The translations under genes and the position numbers were made by a program. From assembly GCA_018829445.1 (NCBI GenBank), contig JAHJTV010000058.1:1-57580 (forward strand): 57,580 nt of DNA. The letters are read 5' to 3'. Below are positions 26,088 to 35,772 of this stretch, piece after piece. The stretch comes from a bacterium (GTDB lineage Bacteria; SAR324; XYD2-FULL-50-16). Under the pieces are notes generated by a model. The model was not told the origin of the DNA. It was given only the letters and a program-made list of their open reading frames with translations, and searched no databases. Each line of letters opens with the position of its first letter. The first letter of the stretch is position 1.

Positions 26088-26531
26088 ATGGCAGAATTGT
26101 TTTCCAGTGCTGACTGGCGGGGAGAAATGGGATTTGATATTCATGCGGGCAATCATACTTTCATTATCGACGCGCCGGAAGCTTCAGGAGGAAAAAACGA
26201 AGGCCCCAAACCTACGTATATGCTTGTGGCCGGGCTCATGAGCTGCACAGGAATGGACGTGGTTCTAATCTTGAAGAAAATGCGCGTCCCTTTGAAGAAA
26301 TTTCATCTTGAAACCAAAACCGATGTTGCCGATGAAGACCCACGGGTCTTTCATAAGATCGACCTGGTCTACTATTTCGAAGGGGACGAAGAATTAAACA
26401 GCTATGATACCAAGATAAAAAAGGCGATCCAGCTTTCCAGGGAGACCTACTGTGGTATCTCCATCATGTTCAGCCAGTTTTGCAAGATTAACTATCGTGC
26501 CTTTATTAACGGAATTGAGATCGAGCTCTAG
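26088..26531 (+). CDS. OsmC-family protein
   Basis: 147 residues. Two conserved Cys lie in LVAGLMSCTGMDVVLILKKM (about residue 49) and SRETYCGISIMFSQF (about 128), the peroxidatic pair of OsmC/Ohr-like thiol peroxidases. Such proteins reduce organic hydroperoxides or act as general thiol enzymes in the cytoplasm. It may serve this importer (for example against an oxidised cargo), but that is only inferred from position. The start is ATG 26088 after an AAAGGATAAA ribosome site. Confidence 0.88.
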   Translation: MAELFSSADWRGEMGFDIHAGNHTFIIDAPEASGGKNEGPKPTYMLVAGLMSCTGMDVVLILKKMRVPLKKFHLETKTDVADEDPRVFHKIDLVYYFEGDEELNSYDTKIKKAIQLSRETYCGISIMFSQFCKINYRAFINGIEIEL

Positions 26532-26704
26532 CCGATAGTTCTCATTATTGGAGAAATATCTGATATGATTGTAATGTAATCCTATTGAACCCAGTATGAA
26601 TCACTGATTCGAGAGGACTGAACGTTTTAGGTGATATTGAATTGGCTTAATGGACTCTTCAATCACCCCCCAATGACGCAAAACCCAGGTTTAATCGGTC
26701 GTTT

Positions 26705-27247
26705 ATGGAAAACATGAAAGTTGGAAAACAAATTCGATCCATGAGGAAAGCGAAGGGAATGACCTTAAAGCAAGTGGCAGCAGAAGCAGGGTTGACAGCA
26801 AGTTTCCTGTCACAGATGGAAAGAAACCTGAGTGGCGTCACCCTAACTTCCCTGGCCAGTGTTGCCAAAGCTCTTGATGTCCCATTGCAAAGCATAGTTA
26901 CTTTACCCTCTCAAACAACCCCAGAAACGCGCCAGGGCCAACGTCAGGAGTACAGCATCGAAGACAAGAACCTGCAATACGAAAGGATATCCTCTTCGTT
27001 TCCCGGAAGCAGCATACAATCCCTAAAAATCAGCATTCCTGCAGGTTATTCCTCTGGTTTTGAATCGCACGCAGGGGAAGAGTTACTGTTTGTGCTGTTC
27101 GGGAGTATTCGCTACACTGTTGATCAAAAGACTTACCATCTTAAGGCAGGCGATTCCGTGCACATCGACTCACACCGTTCCCACCAGATTGCCAACGGAA
27201 GCGATACAATAGCTGAAATCCTTTGGGTGAGCACAATCAGTCTTTAG
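26705..27247 (+). CDS. XRE-family transcriptional regulator with cupin domain
   Basis: 180 residues. A helix-turn-helix at about 7-62 (IRSMRKAKGMTLKQVAAEAGLTASFLSQMERNLSGVTLTSLASVAKAL) and a C-terminal cupin_2 domain at about 105-175 (HAGEELLFVLFGSIRYTVDQKTYHLKAGDSVHIDSHRSHQI). These regulators sense a small molecule in the cupin barrel and usually control nearby catabolic or transport operons. It follows the importer operon and may bind the palindrome in that promoter at 20774-20794. It begins MENMKVG; a second Met at residue 4 is an alternative start. Confidence 0.9.
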   Translation: MENMKVGKQIRSMRKAKGMTLKQVAAEAGLTASFLSQMERNLSGVTLTSLASVAKALDVPLQSIVTLPSQTTPETRQGQRQEYSIEDKNLQYERISSSFPGSSIQSLKISIPAGYSSGFESHAGEELLFVLFGSIRYTVDQKTYHLKAGDSVHIDSHRSHQIANGSDTIAEILWVSTISL

Positions 27248-28053
27248 CAACGCTGAAAAATCGCATTTTAATTGAAGATCGGTCTCACTTGGCCTGCTTT
27301 CAGGCGGTGGGAAGGATGGAAACCGGCAATACGATCCCGTCAGGTCAAAAAGTAAAATCAGTCTGAAACAAATGCTGGAAGTACTTTTTTACACACCAAA
27401 TAACAGGACTAAAAAAAGTTGCCTTAGGATACAACTAATTAAGTATTTGAAATAATACTACTATCGCCGTATATTTGAAGTCAAAATCCAAGATGAATTC
27501 TTGATTATATTCCGCTTCGTTTATTTTCATAAACCCAAATAAATAAAAGCACGTATCCTATCCCGTTCGAGCTTTTCTCGCCAAACTATATTGATCCATC
27601 ACTTGTCTCAGAGAAGCTTTTATAACCTGTAACGTAAAAATATTGTCATCGACACAATCCTTAATTGTTTCTATCTTAACCACCGAAAAGTGTTGTTTTT
27701 CACTATTTTTAATGGTTATTTGATAGTGGATTCAGGCAGAAATAATATTTTGACCGAACAGGGAATCGAATCCGCATGTGTCTGTTTCCGGCTAATCAAT
27801 ACGCTGACACTCCGGGTTTGAGCGAAGCGAATGAAAAATTGGTATCATGGCCTCTTATTTATAGAAAATGTTCAATAGAGTTGAATCACGAGTCAAGATC
27901 TGACACATTCTTATACCCTTCTTATAATACTAGCCGGTAGGGATGGGGTAGGGATTTTACCTTGTATTTTCATGATCAAATGATAAAATATTTCCGAAAA
28001 TCAACTTCGCTTTTATAATCTAAGTAAGGCAGATGATTTATTAAAAAGTATAG
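27248..28053. other. 800-base region without a recognised gene
   Basis: AT-rich with no open frame of useful length. The segment at about 27765-27840 has T-arm-like words on the minus strand (GATTCGATTCCC) but does not fold into a tRNA. Promoter elements for the next gene should be near 27970-28050. Confidence 0.4.
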
Positions 28054-28776
28054 ATGAAAAAACACAACCGCTTCTCATTGTATCTTATCTTCGCCTTTCT
28101 CCTTGTCTGCCTGGGATCGCAATATTTGTTTGCCGATGACTGGGCAGTCAAGCGGCAGACAATGATCGACTTGCATTTAAAAGCCAGGGACATCGCCAAC
28201 CCTCAAGTTCTGGAAGCCATGCAGAAGGTGGAGCGTCATCTGTTTGTGCCGACAGCCGTCAAGTCGTACGCATATGCCGATAGACCGCTCCCAATCGGTG
28301 AAGGGCAAACCATCAGTCAGCCCTATATTGTGGCATTAATGAGTCAATTGCTTCAAATCGAAAAGGGTATGAAAGTGTTGGAGATAGGGACGGGATCAGG
28401 ATATCAGGCTGCCGTACTGCACACATTGGGAGCGCAGGTATACTCCATCGAAATTATCGAACCTTTAGCTCGAAGAGCAGCCCGGCTCTTTAAGGAGATG
28501 AAACTCCCGATTGAAGTCAAACACGCCGATGGCTATTTTGGTTGGGAAGAAGCTGCTCCGTTTGACCGTATTATCATCACCGCCGCAGCCAATCACATTC
28601 CCCGTCCATTAATCAAACAGCTCAAACCTGAGGGAGTGTTGATTCTACCCCTGGGGAACATCCGCTATTACCAGACCCTGACACTGGCAACCAAAGAAAA
28701 AAGTGGCAAGATCTCAGTGGTTCATCACGGTAGTGTGAGGTTTGTGCCCATGACAGGGCAGATGCTGAGCCAATAA
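28054..28776 (+). CDS. pcm: protein-L-isoaspartate O-methyltransferase, exported form
   Basis: 240 residues. The first 28 form a signal peptide (MKKHNRFSLYLIFAFLLVCLGSQYLFADD). The mature enzyme follows: VEAMQKVERHLFVP-like LEAMQKVERHLFVPTAV, the PIMT signature DRPLPIGEGQTISQPYIVALM (about 80-100), the SAM loop VLEIGTGSGYQAAVL (about 109-123), and the FDRIIITAAANHIPRPLIKQL region. It methylates isoaspartate in damaged proteins so they can return to aspartate. The leader suggests it acts in the periplasm, where SAM supply is unclear. Similar leader-bearing forms exist. Monocistronic. Confidence 0.9.
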   Translation: MKKHNRFSLYLIFAFLLVCLGSQYLFADDWAVKRQTMIDLHLKARDIANPQVLEAMQKVERHLFVPTAVKSYAYADRPLPIGEGQTISQPYIVALMSQLLQIEKGMKVLEIGTGSGYQAAVLHTLGAQVYSIEIIEPLARRAARLFKEMKLPIEVKHADGYFGWEEAAPFDRIIITAAANHIPRPLIKQLKPEGVLILPLGNIRYYQTLTLATKEKSGKISVVHHGSVRFVPMTGQMLSQ

Positions 28777-28997
28777 ACCGATTGCTACTATTGCCCCTTT
28801 ATTGACAAGTAACATCAAGCGATATCAGATATCCTAAGATTCTTAAAAAGTATCTTAAACACCTAACTTTTCAAGCTGTGATCTTCGTCTAATTCAAAGG
28901 GCAAAAAATATGTACATTTCTAAAAAAATCGTAAATGCTTCAGTTTTAAAGGAAATGATGCTTTAGGTTTAAAAATGCAAGGTAAAAGGACAAATTG

Positions 28998-30020
28998 ATG
29001 CGTAAAGTCTCTTTGGAAAATGCTGTGGGACTTCGATTGGGTCATGACATAACCGAGGTTAATACTACAAAAAAGATTAAGCACCGAGCCTTTAAACGGG
29101 GTCATCTTATTACAAGTGAAGATATCGGTCGATTGCATGATTTGGGAAAACACTCCATTTTTGTCTGGGATGGCGATAGCGATGAGATTCATGAAGATGA
29201 CGCTGCGAAAACAGTGGCTCCTCTGGTGGCAGGAAAAAATATTCGGTTTGATTCAGACCCCAGTGAAGGCAAGATCAGCTTTTACGCAACCTGCCAGGGG
29301 TTATTCAAAGTTGATGTAGAAAGGCTCTACAATATTAACTCACTGGAGATACCGTCGCTCCCCACTTTGCATACCAACTTCCCCGTTAAAAAAGATAAAC
29401 AGGTGGCTGCTTTCAGAATTATACCCCTGACTTGTGAACGTTCTATTATCGAAAAGATCACATCAAATCTGGCTCAACCGCTGCTGTGGGTGGAACCCTT
29501 TCGGTTCAAGCAAGCAGGTATTATTGTAACCGGCAATGAAGTGTACGAGGGAAGAATCAAGGATTCATTTATTCCCAAACTGACTCAAACCCTGCAACAA
29601 TATGAAGTTAAGGTGCTGGAGACTGCTGTTTTGCCTGATAAAAGAGACAGGATCAGTGCAGTAATCCAAAATTTTTCTGCCACCTGTGACATCATTTTTG
29701 TAACGGGCGGAACCTCTGTAGATCCTGACGATGTTACGGTCGGAGCTCTGCTTGATGCAGGCGTGAAATATGAAGTAAAAGGAAACCCAATACAGCCCGG
29801 GAATAATTTTACTGTCGGATATAAAGGGGATATTGCCGTATGCGCAGTGCCTGCGGCTAGTCTTTTTTTCCAGGCAACGGCTTTGGATATATTTCTACCA
29901 CGATTATTGGCGGGTGAAAAAATTCCCAGAGAAGACTTCCACCGAGCTGGGCACGGCGGTCTCTGTCATTTTTGCAGAGTTTGTCAATTTCCCGTATGCC
30001 CTTTTGCAATAGGATCATAG
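28998..30020 (+). CDS. MoeA/MogA-like molybdopterin-binding protein with Cys-rich tail
   Basis: 340 residues from ATG 28998 (AAAGGA at 28985-28990; TTG at 28995 is an alternative). The N-terminal part (about 1-170) resembles proteins with a MoeA-like beta domain (VGLRLGHDITEVN, FKRGHLITSEDIGRLHDLGK). The C-terminal MoCF-type domain has AGIIVTGNEVYEG, CDIIFVTGGTSVDPDD and KGNPIQPGNNFTVGY. The tail GHGGLCHFCRVCQFPVCPF holds a Cys cluster that could bind metal. It should act in molybdenum (or tungsten) cofactor assembly next to MoeA, which follows after 13 bases. Confidence 0.88.
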   Translation: MRKVSLENAVGLRLGHDITEVNTTKKIKHRAFKRGHLITSEDIGRLHDLGKHSIFVWDGDSDEIHEDDAAKTVAPLVAGKNIRFDSDPSEGKISFYATCQGLFKVDVERLYNINSLEIPSLPTLHTNFPVKKDKQVAAFRIIPLTCERSIIEKITSNLAQPLLWVEPFRFKQAGIIVTGNEVYEGRIKDSFIPKLTQTLQQYEVKVLETAVLPDKRDRISAVIQNFSATCDIIFVTGGTSVDPDDVTVGALLDAGVKYEVKGNPIQPGNNFTVGYKGDIAVCAVPAASLFFQATALDIFLPRLLAGEKIPREDFHRAGHGGLCHFCRVCQFPVCPFAIGS

Positions 30021-30033
30021 GTAAAGGAGTACC

Positions 30034-31230
30034 ATGTTGAGTTTTCAGGATTGCAAGAAAGTTATTTTTGAGGCCGTTTCGATCTGCGACACCGAAATTA
30101 TCTCGGTGCGGCAATCAATGGGACGAGTGCTTGCGGAAGATTTGACCGTGTCCCGTGACTATCCCGACACAAATCTCAGTGCAGTGGATGGTTATGCTGT
30201 GAGATTTGGTAGCGATTTCTGTTTCAAAAACAGGGGTGTTGTTGCAGCAGGTCAGTTACCTGATTTTAAACTGGAGTCGGGAGAGTGTGCAGCAGTAATG
30301 ACTGGCGCCACAGTTCCGGAAGGAACTGATTGTGTTGTCAGGGTAGAGGATTGCATTGAAACTGACGGCATTGTTAAGACCCAAACTGATTTGAGATCCG
30401 GTGTATTGATCAATAAATCTGCCTTTGAAGCTAGTGCTGGTAAAGCACTTGCGCGAAAAGGGCTGCGGATAAAGCATTCTCTTTATCCCTCCTTGTTTTA
30501 TGCTGGCATCTCCCAGGTAAAAGTATATAAGCAACCCAAAGTCGGCGTATTGATGACGGGTAACGAATTGCGTGAGGTTGAGTCTGGTGCAGCCAAGGGG
30601 CAAGTATTCAATACCAATTTTTATATTATCGAATCTGTACTTAATGCGATCGGTTTGGATTGTTTATATCGGGAATCCGTTCCTGATGATGAAGCTGCCA
30701 CCCGCAAAGCCCTTGAGACAATGGCTGATAAATGTGACTTCATTATCAGTTCTGGTGGAGTATCCATGGGACGCTTTGATTTTATAAAAAAAGTTTTCAA
30801 CCAGACAGATTTTTCCCTTATAATCCAGGGCACACCAATTAAACCCGGTCGCCCGTTGATGGTTGCCAAACGGGAAAATAAACTCTTTTTTGGTATTCCC
30901 GGGTACCCAGCCGCTTTTTTTGTAAATACACTTCTTTACCTGGTACCGGCTCTGAAGATTGCTTGTGGACGTATTGATCATGAGCATCAATTGTTTAATG
31001 CAATCCTCACCACGCCCACACGGTCACGAGAGGGGCGATTGTATTTAAATCGAATTAAGCTGCAGCTTGAAAAGGGACAATGGACCGCACAAGATGTTGA
31101 ATCTCAGAAGACGTCACATTTCCTGAATTTCGCGGAAGTGAACGGTCTCGCTTATTTGCCGGAGACCGTGGGAAACCTGGATACAGGTGCAATAATACAG
31201 GCTCTTCATTTTGACATCGAGTTGAGCTAG
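30034..31230 (+). CDS. moeA: molybdopterin molybdenumtransferase MoeA
   Basis: 398 residues. Domains in MoeA order: N-terminal LSFQDCKKVIFEAV and GRVLAEDLTVSRDYPDTNLSAVDGYAV (about 30-60, including the substrate-binding Asp in DGYA), the ATGAxVPEG-type MTGATVPEGTDCVVRVED, the MoCF domain (VGVLMTGNEL, CDFIISSGGVSMGRFDFIKKV, GTPIKPGRPLMVA), FFGIPGYPAAFFV, and the C-terminal beta domain. It inserts molybdate into adenylylated molybdopterin. AAAGGAG precedes the ATG. It probably forms one operon with the MoeA-like gene upstream. Confidence 0.93.
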   Translation: MLSFQDCKKVIFEAVSICDTEIISVRQSMGRVLAEDLTVSRDYPDTNLSAVDGYAVRFGSDFCFKNRGVVAAGQLPDFKLESGECAAVMTGATVPEGTDCVVRVEDCIETDGIVKTQTDLRSGVLINKSAFEASAGKALARKGLRIKHSLYPSLFYAGISQVKVYKQPKVGVLMTGNELREVESGAAKGQVFNTNFYIIESVLNAIGLDCLYRESVPDDEAATRKALETMADKCDFIISSGGVSMGRFDFIKKVFNQTDFSLIIQGTPIKPGRPLMVAKRENKLFFGIPGYPAAFFVNTLLYLVPALKIACGRIDHEHQLFNAILTTPTRSREGRLYLNRIKLQLEKGQWTAQDVESQKTSHFLNFAEVNGLAYLPETVGNLDTGAIIQALHFDIELS

Positions 31231-31253
31231 AATCCACTCAAATAATTACGTCA

Positions 31254-31516
31254 ATGGATGTGGAGCCCTTGGGATTCACTTATATCAACGATTGGCAGAG
31301 GATTGTCATCCTCAAAGAACTGATTGAAGCCGGATACGCAGATCAGCTGGTCATCGGCACGGATACGTTCATTAAGTCCCTGCTGCGCAGATGTGGCAGG
31401 GAGGGATACTGCAGGCTTTTATCTATACTGTCTCTATTCTGAGAGAGATAGGAATTCCTGAGGAGACAATTACCAAGATTACCGCCACAAATCCTGCCAG
31501 AATTCAGACAAATTGA
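31254..31516 (+). pseudogene. C-terminal remnant of a phosphotriesterase-family hydrolase
   Basis: MDVEPLGFTYINDWQRIVILKELIEAGYADQLVIGTDTFIKS matches the last third of phosphotriesterase-like (PTE/PHP amidohydrolase-superfamily) proteins, where the Asp of 'GTD/STD' is the last metal ligand. A frameshift near 31395 moves reading to LQAFIYTVSILREIGIPEETITKITATNPARI, the usual end of the family, with stop at 31514-31516. The first two thirds, with the other metal ligands, are gone. It lies just behind moeA. Confidence 0.65.
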
Positions 31517-31678
31517 TCAAGATGATAAGCATAGTAAGGGCGGGCATTTAGGCTGATGGGTCGATTCATTGATGACGAAGCTACATTCTGAACTGCAGAC
31601 AAGACAGCATCATGACATGTACATTTTGTAGAATGTCCCCCCTTACAGGTGATATCTTTGTCTGTGCCTTTGAATGGT

Positions 31679-33250
31679 TTACCAGGTATCGATAAAATTC
31701 CGGCGTTTGTTTTTGGTTTGTTTTGTTTTGGGAGCCGAGGTGATTGCCTTGATAATTATTTCCCTGGTGTCCATGGGATCGATGACGGCATCAAATTCCA
31801 AATGAGAGGCGGCTTCAGTAGCTTTTCCCATTTCGTAAGCTTTGGCCACAAGATCATCGAATACAGTCTTCCGTTCAACCTCATCTTCTATTGCTGCGAG
31901 TTCTTTTTTAAATCCAAGTTTTACCGCTCCTTCCAGCCCCATCCCGCCAATTTCCCCGGTAGGCCAGGCGACAATATAGTCCGGAGTTAAGAAACTGCCT
32001 CCGGTCATAGCCATAGCACCCAAACCGTATCCCCTGCGAAGAATGACAGCGACAAGAGGAACGGTGATACTTGCGAATGAGACAAACAAACTTGACATTC
32101 GCCGTACTGATGCCTCGGCTTCACTATTTGGTCCCACCATAAATCCGGGTGTGTCGGTTAACGAGAGAACAGGCAATTCGAAAGCATCACACAATTGTAA
32201 AAAACGAGCCGCCTTTTCAGCAGCTTCCGCATCAACAGCACCACTCAAGTGCATGCAATTATTTGCAATTAATCCTAACGGTTTTCCTTCCAACCGGATA
32301 AAACCGGTTACAATGCCCTGTCCATATGATTTTCGAAGTTCAATAAATGAATCCACGTCGGCCAAAACATCTATCACGTCCCGAACCGGATAACCCCTTC
32401 TTCGATTCTCCGGAATGATATCCCGCAGCGCCGATTGATCGGGACAAGACCACTGTTCAACAGCCCCCTGGAAATACCCGAGCAGTTTTTTTGCGATAGC
32501 CGTCGCTTCCGCTTCATTTTCCGTTACAATATCCACCACGCCGTTCTTTACCTGTACATCAATGGGCCCGATGTCAGTAGGTTTAAAAACACCCAGACCC
32601 CCTCCTTCTATCATGGCAGGACCCGCCATACCAATCCATGACGTGCGAGTGGCTATTGTAATATCGGCACAACCGAACAAGGCGGCGTTTCCGGCGAAAC
32701 AGTATCCGTTGTTAACGGCAATACGGGGAATTAAACCGCTAAGGCTAGCCCAGGTATAGAAAGATGTATAGTTAAGACCGGCAATAACCGTCGAGACGTC
32801 CGTATCCCCCGGACGTCCACCACCTCCCTCGGTATACATGATGACGGGCAATTTTAATTCCTCGGCCACTTTTAAGATCCGATCCAGCTTTTTGTGATGA
32901 AAATACCCCTGCGTTGCGGCCAGGGCTGTGTAATCGTTGACAATAATTACAGCCCTGCTTTTCTCTTTACCAAACAGATCCCGGTTGATCGTGCCAATCC
33001 CGGTAATTATACCGTCTGCCGCCGCACGGATTTGCAGCTCTTTATAATCATAGCGATTACGTTGAGCGGCAACAGCCAGTTGACCATATTCCATAAAAGA
33101 ATCGGCATCAGCAAGATCGGCCAGGTTTTCTCGAGCCGTTCGATAGCCGGCTGCATGACGTTTTGCCACTGCTTCGGTTCGCGTCTTGTCCAGTGTGCGA
33201 GATTGGAGTTCTTTAAAACCGGATAGTTCCGGTCGCATTTTATCATTCAT
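31679..33250 (-). CDS. acyl-CoA carboxylase carboxyltransferase (beta) subunit
   Basis: 523 residues, the normal length for propionyl/methylcrotonyl-CoA carboxylase beta or methylmalonyl-CoA decarboxylase alpha subunits. Two crotonase-like halves: the first with VIMYTEGGGGRPGDTD and NGYCFAGNAALFGCADITIAT plus WIGMAGPAMIEGGGLG, the second with GKPLGLIANN, LPVLSLTDTPGFMVGPNSE and RRGYGLGAMAM. It moves a carboxyl group from biotin to an acyl-CoA, or back. No biotin carboxylase or biotin-carrier gene is next to it, so its partners must be elsewhere. The substrate is unsure. AAGGTG lies 9 bases before the ATG. Confidence 0.88.
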   Translation of the reverse strand: MNDKMRPELSGFKELQSRTLDKTRTEAVAKRHAAGYRTARENLADLADADSFMEYGQLAVAAQRNRYDYKELQIRAAADGIITGIGTINRDLFGKEKSRAVIIVNDYTALAATQGYFHHKKLDRILKVAEELKLPVIMYTEGGGGRPGDTDVSTVIAGLNYTSFYTWASLSGLIPRIAVNNGYCFAGNAALFGCADITIATRTSWIGMAGPAMIEGGGLGVFKPTDIGPIDVQVKNGVVDIVTENEAEATAIAKKLLGYFQGAVEQWSCPDQSALRDIIPENRRRGYPVRDVIDVLADVDSFIELRKSYGQGIVTGFIRLEGKPLGLIANNCMHLSGAVDAEAAEKAARFLQLCDAFELPVLSLTDTPGFMVGPNSEAEASVRRMSSLFVSFASITVPLVAVILRRGYGLGAMAMTGGSFLTPDYIVAWPTGEIGGMGLEGAVKLGFKKELAAIEDEVERKTVFDDLVAKAYEMGKATEAASHLEFDAVIDPMDTREIIIKAITSAPKTKQTKNKRRNFIDTW

Positions 33251-33874
33251 TAGCTTTGTTCACCTTCCAAATACATAAATGGTTTTGCTTGTGTAATTAC
33301 AAAACAACAAACCTCCAATGACACAAAGATAGCCTGCTGCTTACAGTTGGTTAGTTCACTGGTTTCGATCCGAAGGATGGGGCAATCCATTTGCCATTCT
33401 GGAATTGCGGTCTTACCGCAAAAACCGCTTTAAGTTCGGATCATGGAAAAGAAGATAATCGAGCAATTGTTCGATTTTTATAAATGGGAACTCCCCATCC
33501 TGTCAATAAAATAAAGCAAACGTTCGAATTTTTGAAAACTCTATTTACCGACTATTGAGATTTTTGACCCATCTCAGTTTAATGCATCCCGCGCAGTACA
33601 GGCGGACGTTATCAGATAAAATCCAGTCGTTTCTTTGGTTTTACCAATCTTCCGTATTGTCGCATCCAGCTCATCTCCTCCGGGGGTAACGGGACCTGTT
33701 GCATTGGTGCCAGATTCTGAGTCAGTTGGTTCCGATTCTGTGGAGCAGTTAAAACAAGGTGAACATGGGGATTTGTTTAGACAAACTGATAGCAGAGTTC
33801 CGGGCCCAATGATCCCTTTCTTCAATGGCTGGAATGGCGAAATAATTGACTTTATTGGTAAGGCCTTTCAACCA
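33251..33874. other. 620-base region without a recognised gene
   Basis: It holds the promoter region of the carboxyltransferase gene on its left. Two weak overlapping frames exist (33574-33825 minus, rich in Cys/Thr/Ser; 33635-34036 plus), neither with recognisable motifs, and the second runs through the GH4 remnant on the other strand. Probably decayed DNA. Confidence 0.4.
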
Positions 33875-34456
33875 TCAAATGTACATTTTCATATACGATC
33901 CATGAGCTGCCATCATTTCGTCACACATTTTAATAATATCATCGAGGGACAGTTCGGCGCCGGAGTGTGGATCGAGCATGACTGCACGATAAATATCCTC
34001 TTTTCTTCTGGTTACGACCGCTTGGATAGTCATTAACTGTGGATTTATATTTGTCATGTTCAAAGCCGCCAGTTGCAGCTGTATATAACCGGTCAAGATA
34101 GCCATGGGGTTTGAGTAATTCAAAAACAGAGTGTCGGGACAAACCTCTTGCATGTCATCGGCGAATTCCTGCATGACCGGGATTGTTCTTAGAGCCCGCA
34201 TAATGCCCCCAATCCCGATAGTATCTGCAATCGTTTGCTTCAATCCGTATTTTGACGGAATAGCAAAATCAATCACCGTAGCCGGTTTATAGCCACCAAT
34301 CTGCACTGCATTTACGACAAAATCGGCGTCTTTCAACGCGGCTTTGCGATTTTCCACACCCAAATTCTGATTTGGGACAAATCTGGATTCAGGATTGGAC
34401 AATATCTTTTCAAGTTTGATTCCAGTTATGGATTTATGATCTGATCTATAAACCAC
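33875..34456 (-). pseudogene. glycoside hydrolase family 4 remnant with internal deletion
   Basis: KDADFVVNAVQIGGYKPATV, KYGLKQTIADTIGIGGIMRALRTIPVM and CPDTLFLNYSNPMAILTGYIQ are typical of NAD-dependent GH4 alpha-glucosidases/galactosidases (LplD/MelA type). After NMTNINPQL the reading jumps to RKEDIYRAVMLDPHSGAELSLDDIIKMCDEMMAAHG, the C-terminal end of the family. About 200 central residues are missing, as are the first 60-70 (the NAD-binding GxG start). The frame is otherwise open, so the deletion may be fairly recent. Not expected to be active. Confidence 0.75.
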
Positions 34457-34840
34457 AATCCGGATAACGGGGGAAAAACTTCGATTCTATTTTGCTGGGT
34501 AGCTAAAATACGTTAATGAGCAAAACAAATATCTGTTTTTTCTATCTCCTGCCTTCTGAATCCAACATACTGCCACATATAATTATTTACCCAAAAACTT
34601 CATTTACACATTTTCAATATCACCCATTTTGGATGTGGGAAAACAGGGTGAGTGATTTATAAGGTACATATTCTGTTTATCTGAATTAGAAGATGTTTAG
34701 CAGGGTTCCTTCAAAAGCATTCGCTTAATCAAATATTAACATCCAGCTAATAATCACATAACATTCTGAGCTTAGCTTTAAATCCATTCATACCCCCTTT
34801 CGTAAATATTTTCAGAGCCCCCCATCAAAGGAGAGATCCA
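34457..34840. other. upstream region of the phnCDE operon
   Basis: AT-rich, no gene. The phnC promoter must lie here. I looked for a pho box (CTGTCAT repeats) and did not find a convincing one. Confidence 0.4.
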
Positions 34841-35668
34841 ATGCGTGAAATACTGGATTTGGAGCCGACTCGACCTCGACATATTCTAAAAACCAACGCT
34901 CTTAATAAGGTATATCCAAATGGGACTGTCGCGCTTCAGGGGATATCGGTTTCTATGAGAAAAGATGATTTTGTTGTTATAATTGGCTCTTCAGGAGCTG
35001 GAAAATCTACATTTCTGCGATGTTTAAATCTTTTAATTCGCCCCACAGCAGGATCAGTTATTTTCATGGGAAGTGATATTTCAGAAATTAGTGGTCGTAA
35101 GTTGAATGAGGTACGAAATCGCATCGGAATTATCTTTCAACAATTCCATTTGGTGCGCCGATTAAGTGTTCTTGAGAATGTCCTGGTTGGACGCTTACGG
35201 TTTAACACTTCAGTCTGTCGCTTTCCACTCAGTATAATACGACTTTTTTCTAAAGAAGATAAAGAGATTGCATTTCAATGTCTAAAAAGTGTCGGCATTG
35301 AGGAACTGGCTTTCCAGCGGGCAGATACGCTTTCCGGAGGGCAACAACAACGCGTTGCCATTGCGCGGGTATTGGCACAAGAACCAGATGTGTTTCTTGC
35401 CGATGAACCAATCGCTAGTTTAGATCCCAAGAGCGCTGAGATTGTAATGGAGATACTTCGTAAAATTCATGAGACAAGAAAGATACCGGTTCTTATTAAT
35501 CTTCACCATATTGAGTTTGCAAAACAGTATGGGAAACGCGTGATCGGAATGAAAGATGGTCGATTGGTCTTTGATGTACCGACTTCTGACCTGACCAATG
35601 AAATTATTGAAATGACTTATGGTGAAACAATAATGGAAGAGAAGGCCGATAGATACGCATTTGCCTGA
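34841..35668 (+). CDS. phnC: phosphonate ABC transporter ATP-binding protein PhnC
   Basis: 275 residues. [19 protein letters not shown] is the usual PhnC start; Walker [12 protein letters not shown] (about 47-57), FRRLS-type [20 protein letters not shown] (a PhnC hallmark), signature [18 protein letters not shown], Walker [14 protein letters not shown], His-loop [13 protein letters not shown]. It powers uptake of phosphonates with PhnD and PhnE. AAAGGAGAG precedes the ATG. First gene of a three-gene operon; phnD follows after about 100 bases. Confidence 0.95.
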   Translation: MREILDLEPTRPRHILKTNALNKVYPNGTVALQGISVSMRKDDFVVIIGSSGAGKSTFLRCLNLLIRPTAGSVIFMGSDISEISGRKLNEVRNRIGIIFQQFHLVRRLSVLENVLVGRLRFNTSVCRFPLSIIRLFSKEDKEIAFQCLKSVGIEELAFQRADTLSGGQQQRVAIARVLAQEPDVFLADEPIASLDPKSAEIVMEILRKIHETRKIPVLINLHHIEFAKQYGKRVIGMKDGRLVFDVPTSDLTNEIIEMTYGETIMEEKADRYAFA

Positions 35669-35772
35669 TGGTTGAATTTTAAAAGTTATGTTTCATCCGC
35701 TGAAGCAATAGTATTTATTAGATATTAAACGCCAGGGTGATTTTTTTTATATTTTAAACTCGGAGAAACCTT

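Noticed and set aside
27760..27845. tRNA-like words on the minus strand (GATTCGATTCCC near a C-rich tail)
   Set aside because: The T-stem does not pair and no acceptor or anticodon arm of a tRNA can be drawn around it.
33574..34036. Two overlapping frames (Cys/Thr-rich minus, Ser/Pro-rich plus)
   Set aside because: No recognisable motif, and the plus frame covers the GH4 remnant on the opposite strand.
34457..34840. Pho box upstream of phnC
   Set aside because: No pair of CTGTCAT-like repeats with proper spacing was found by eye.
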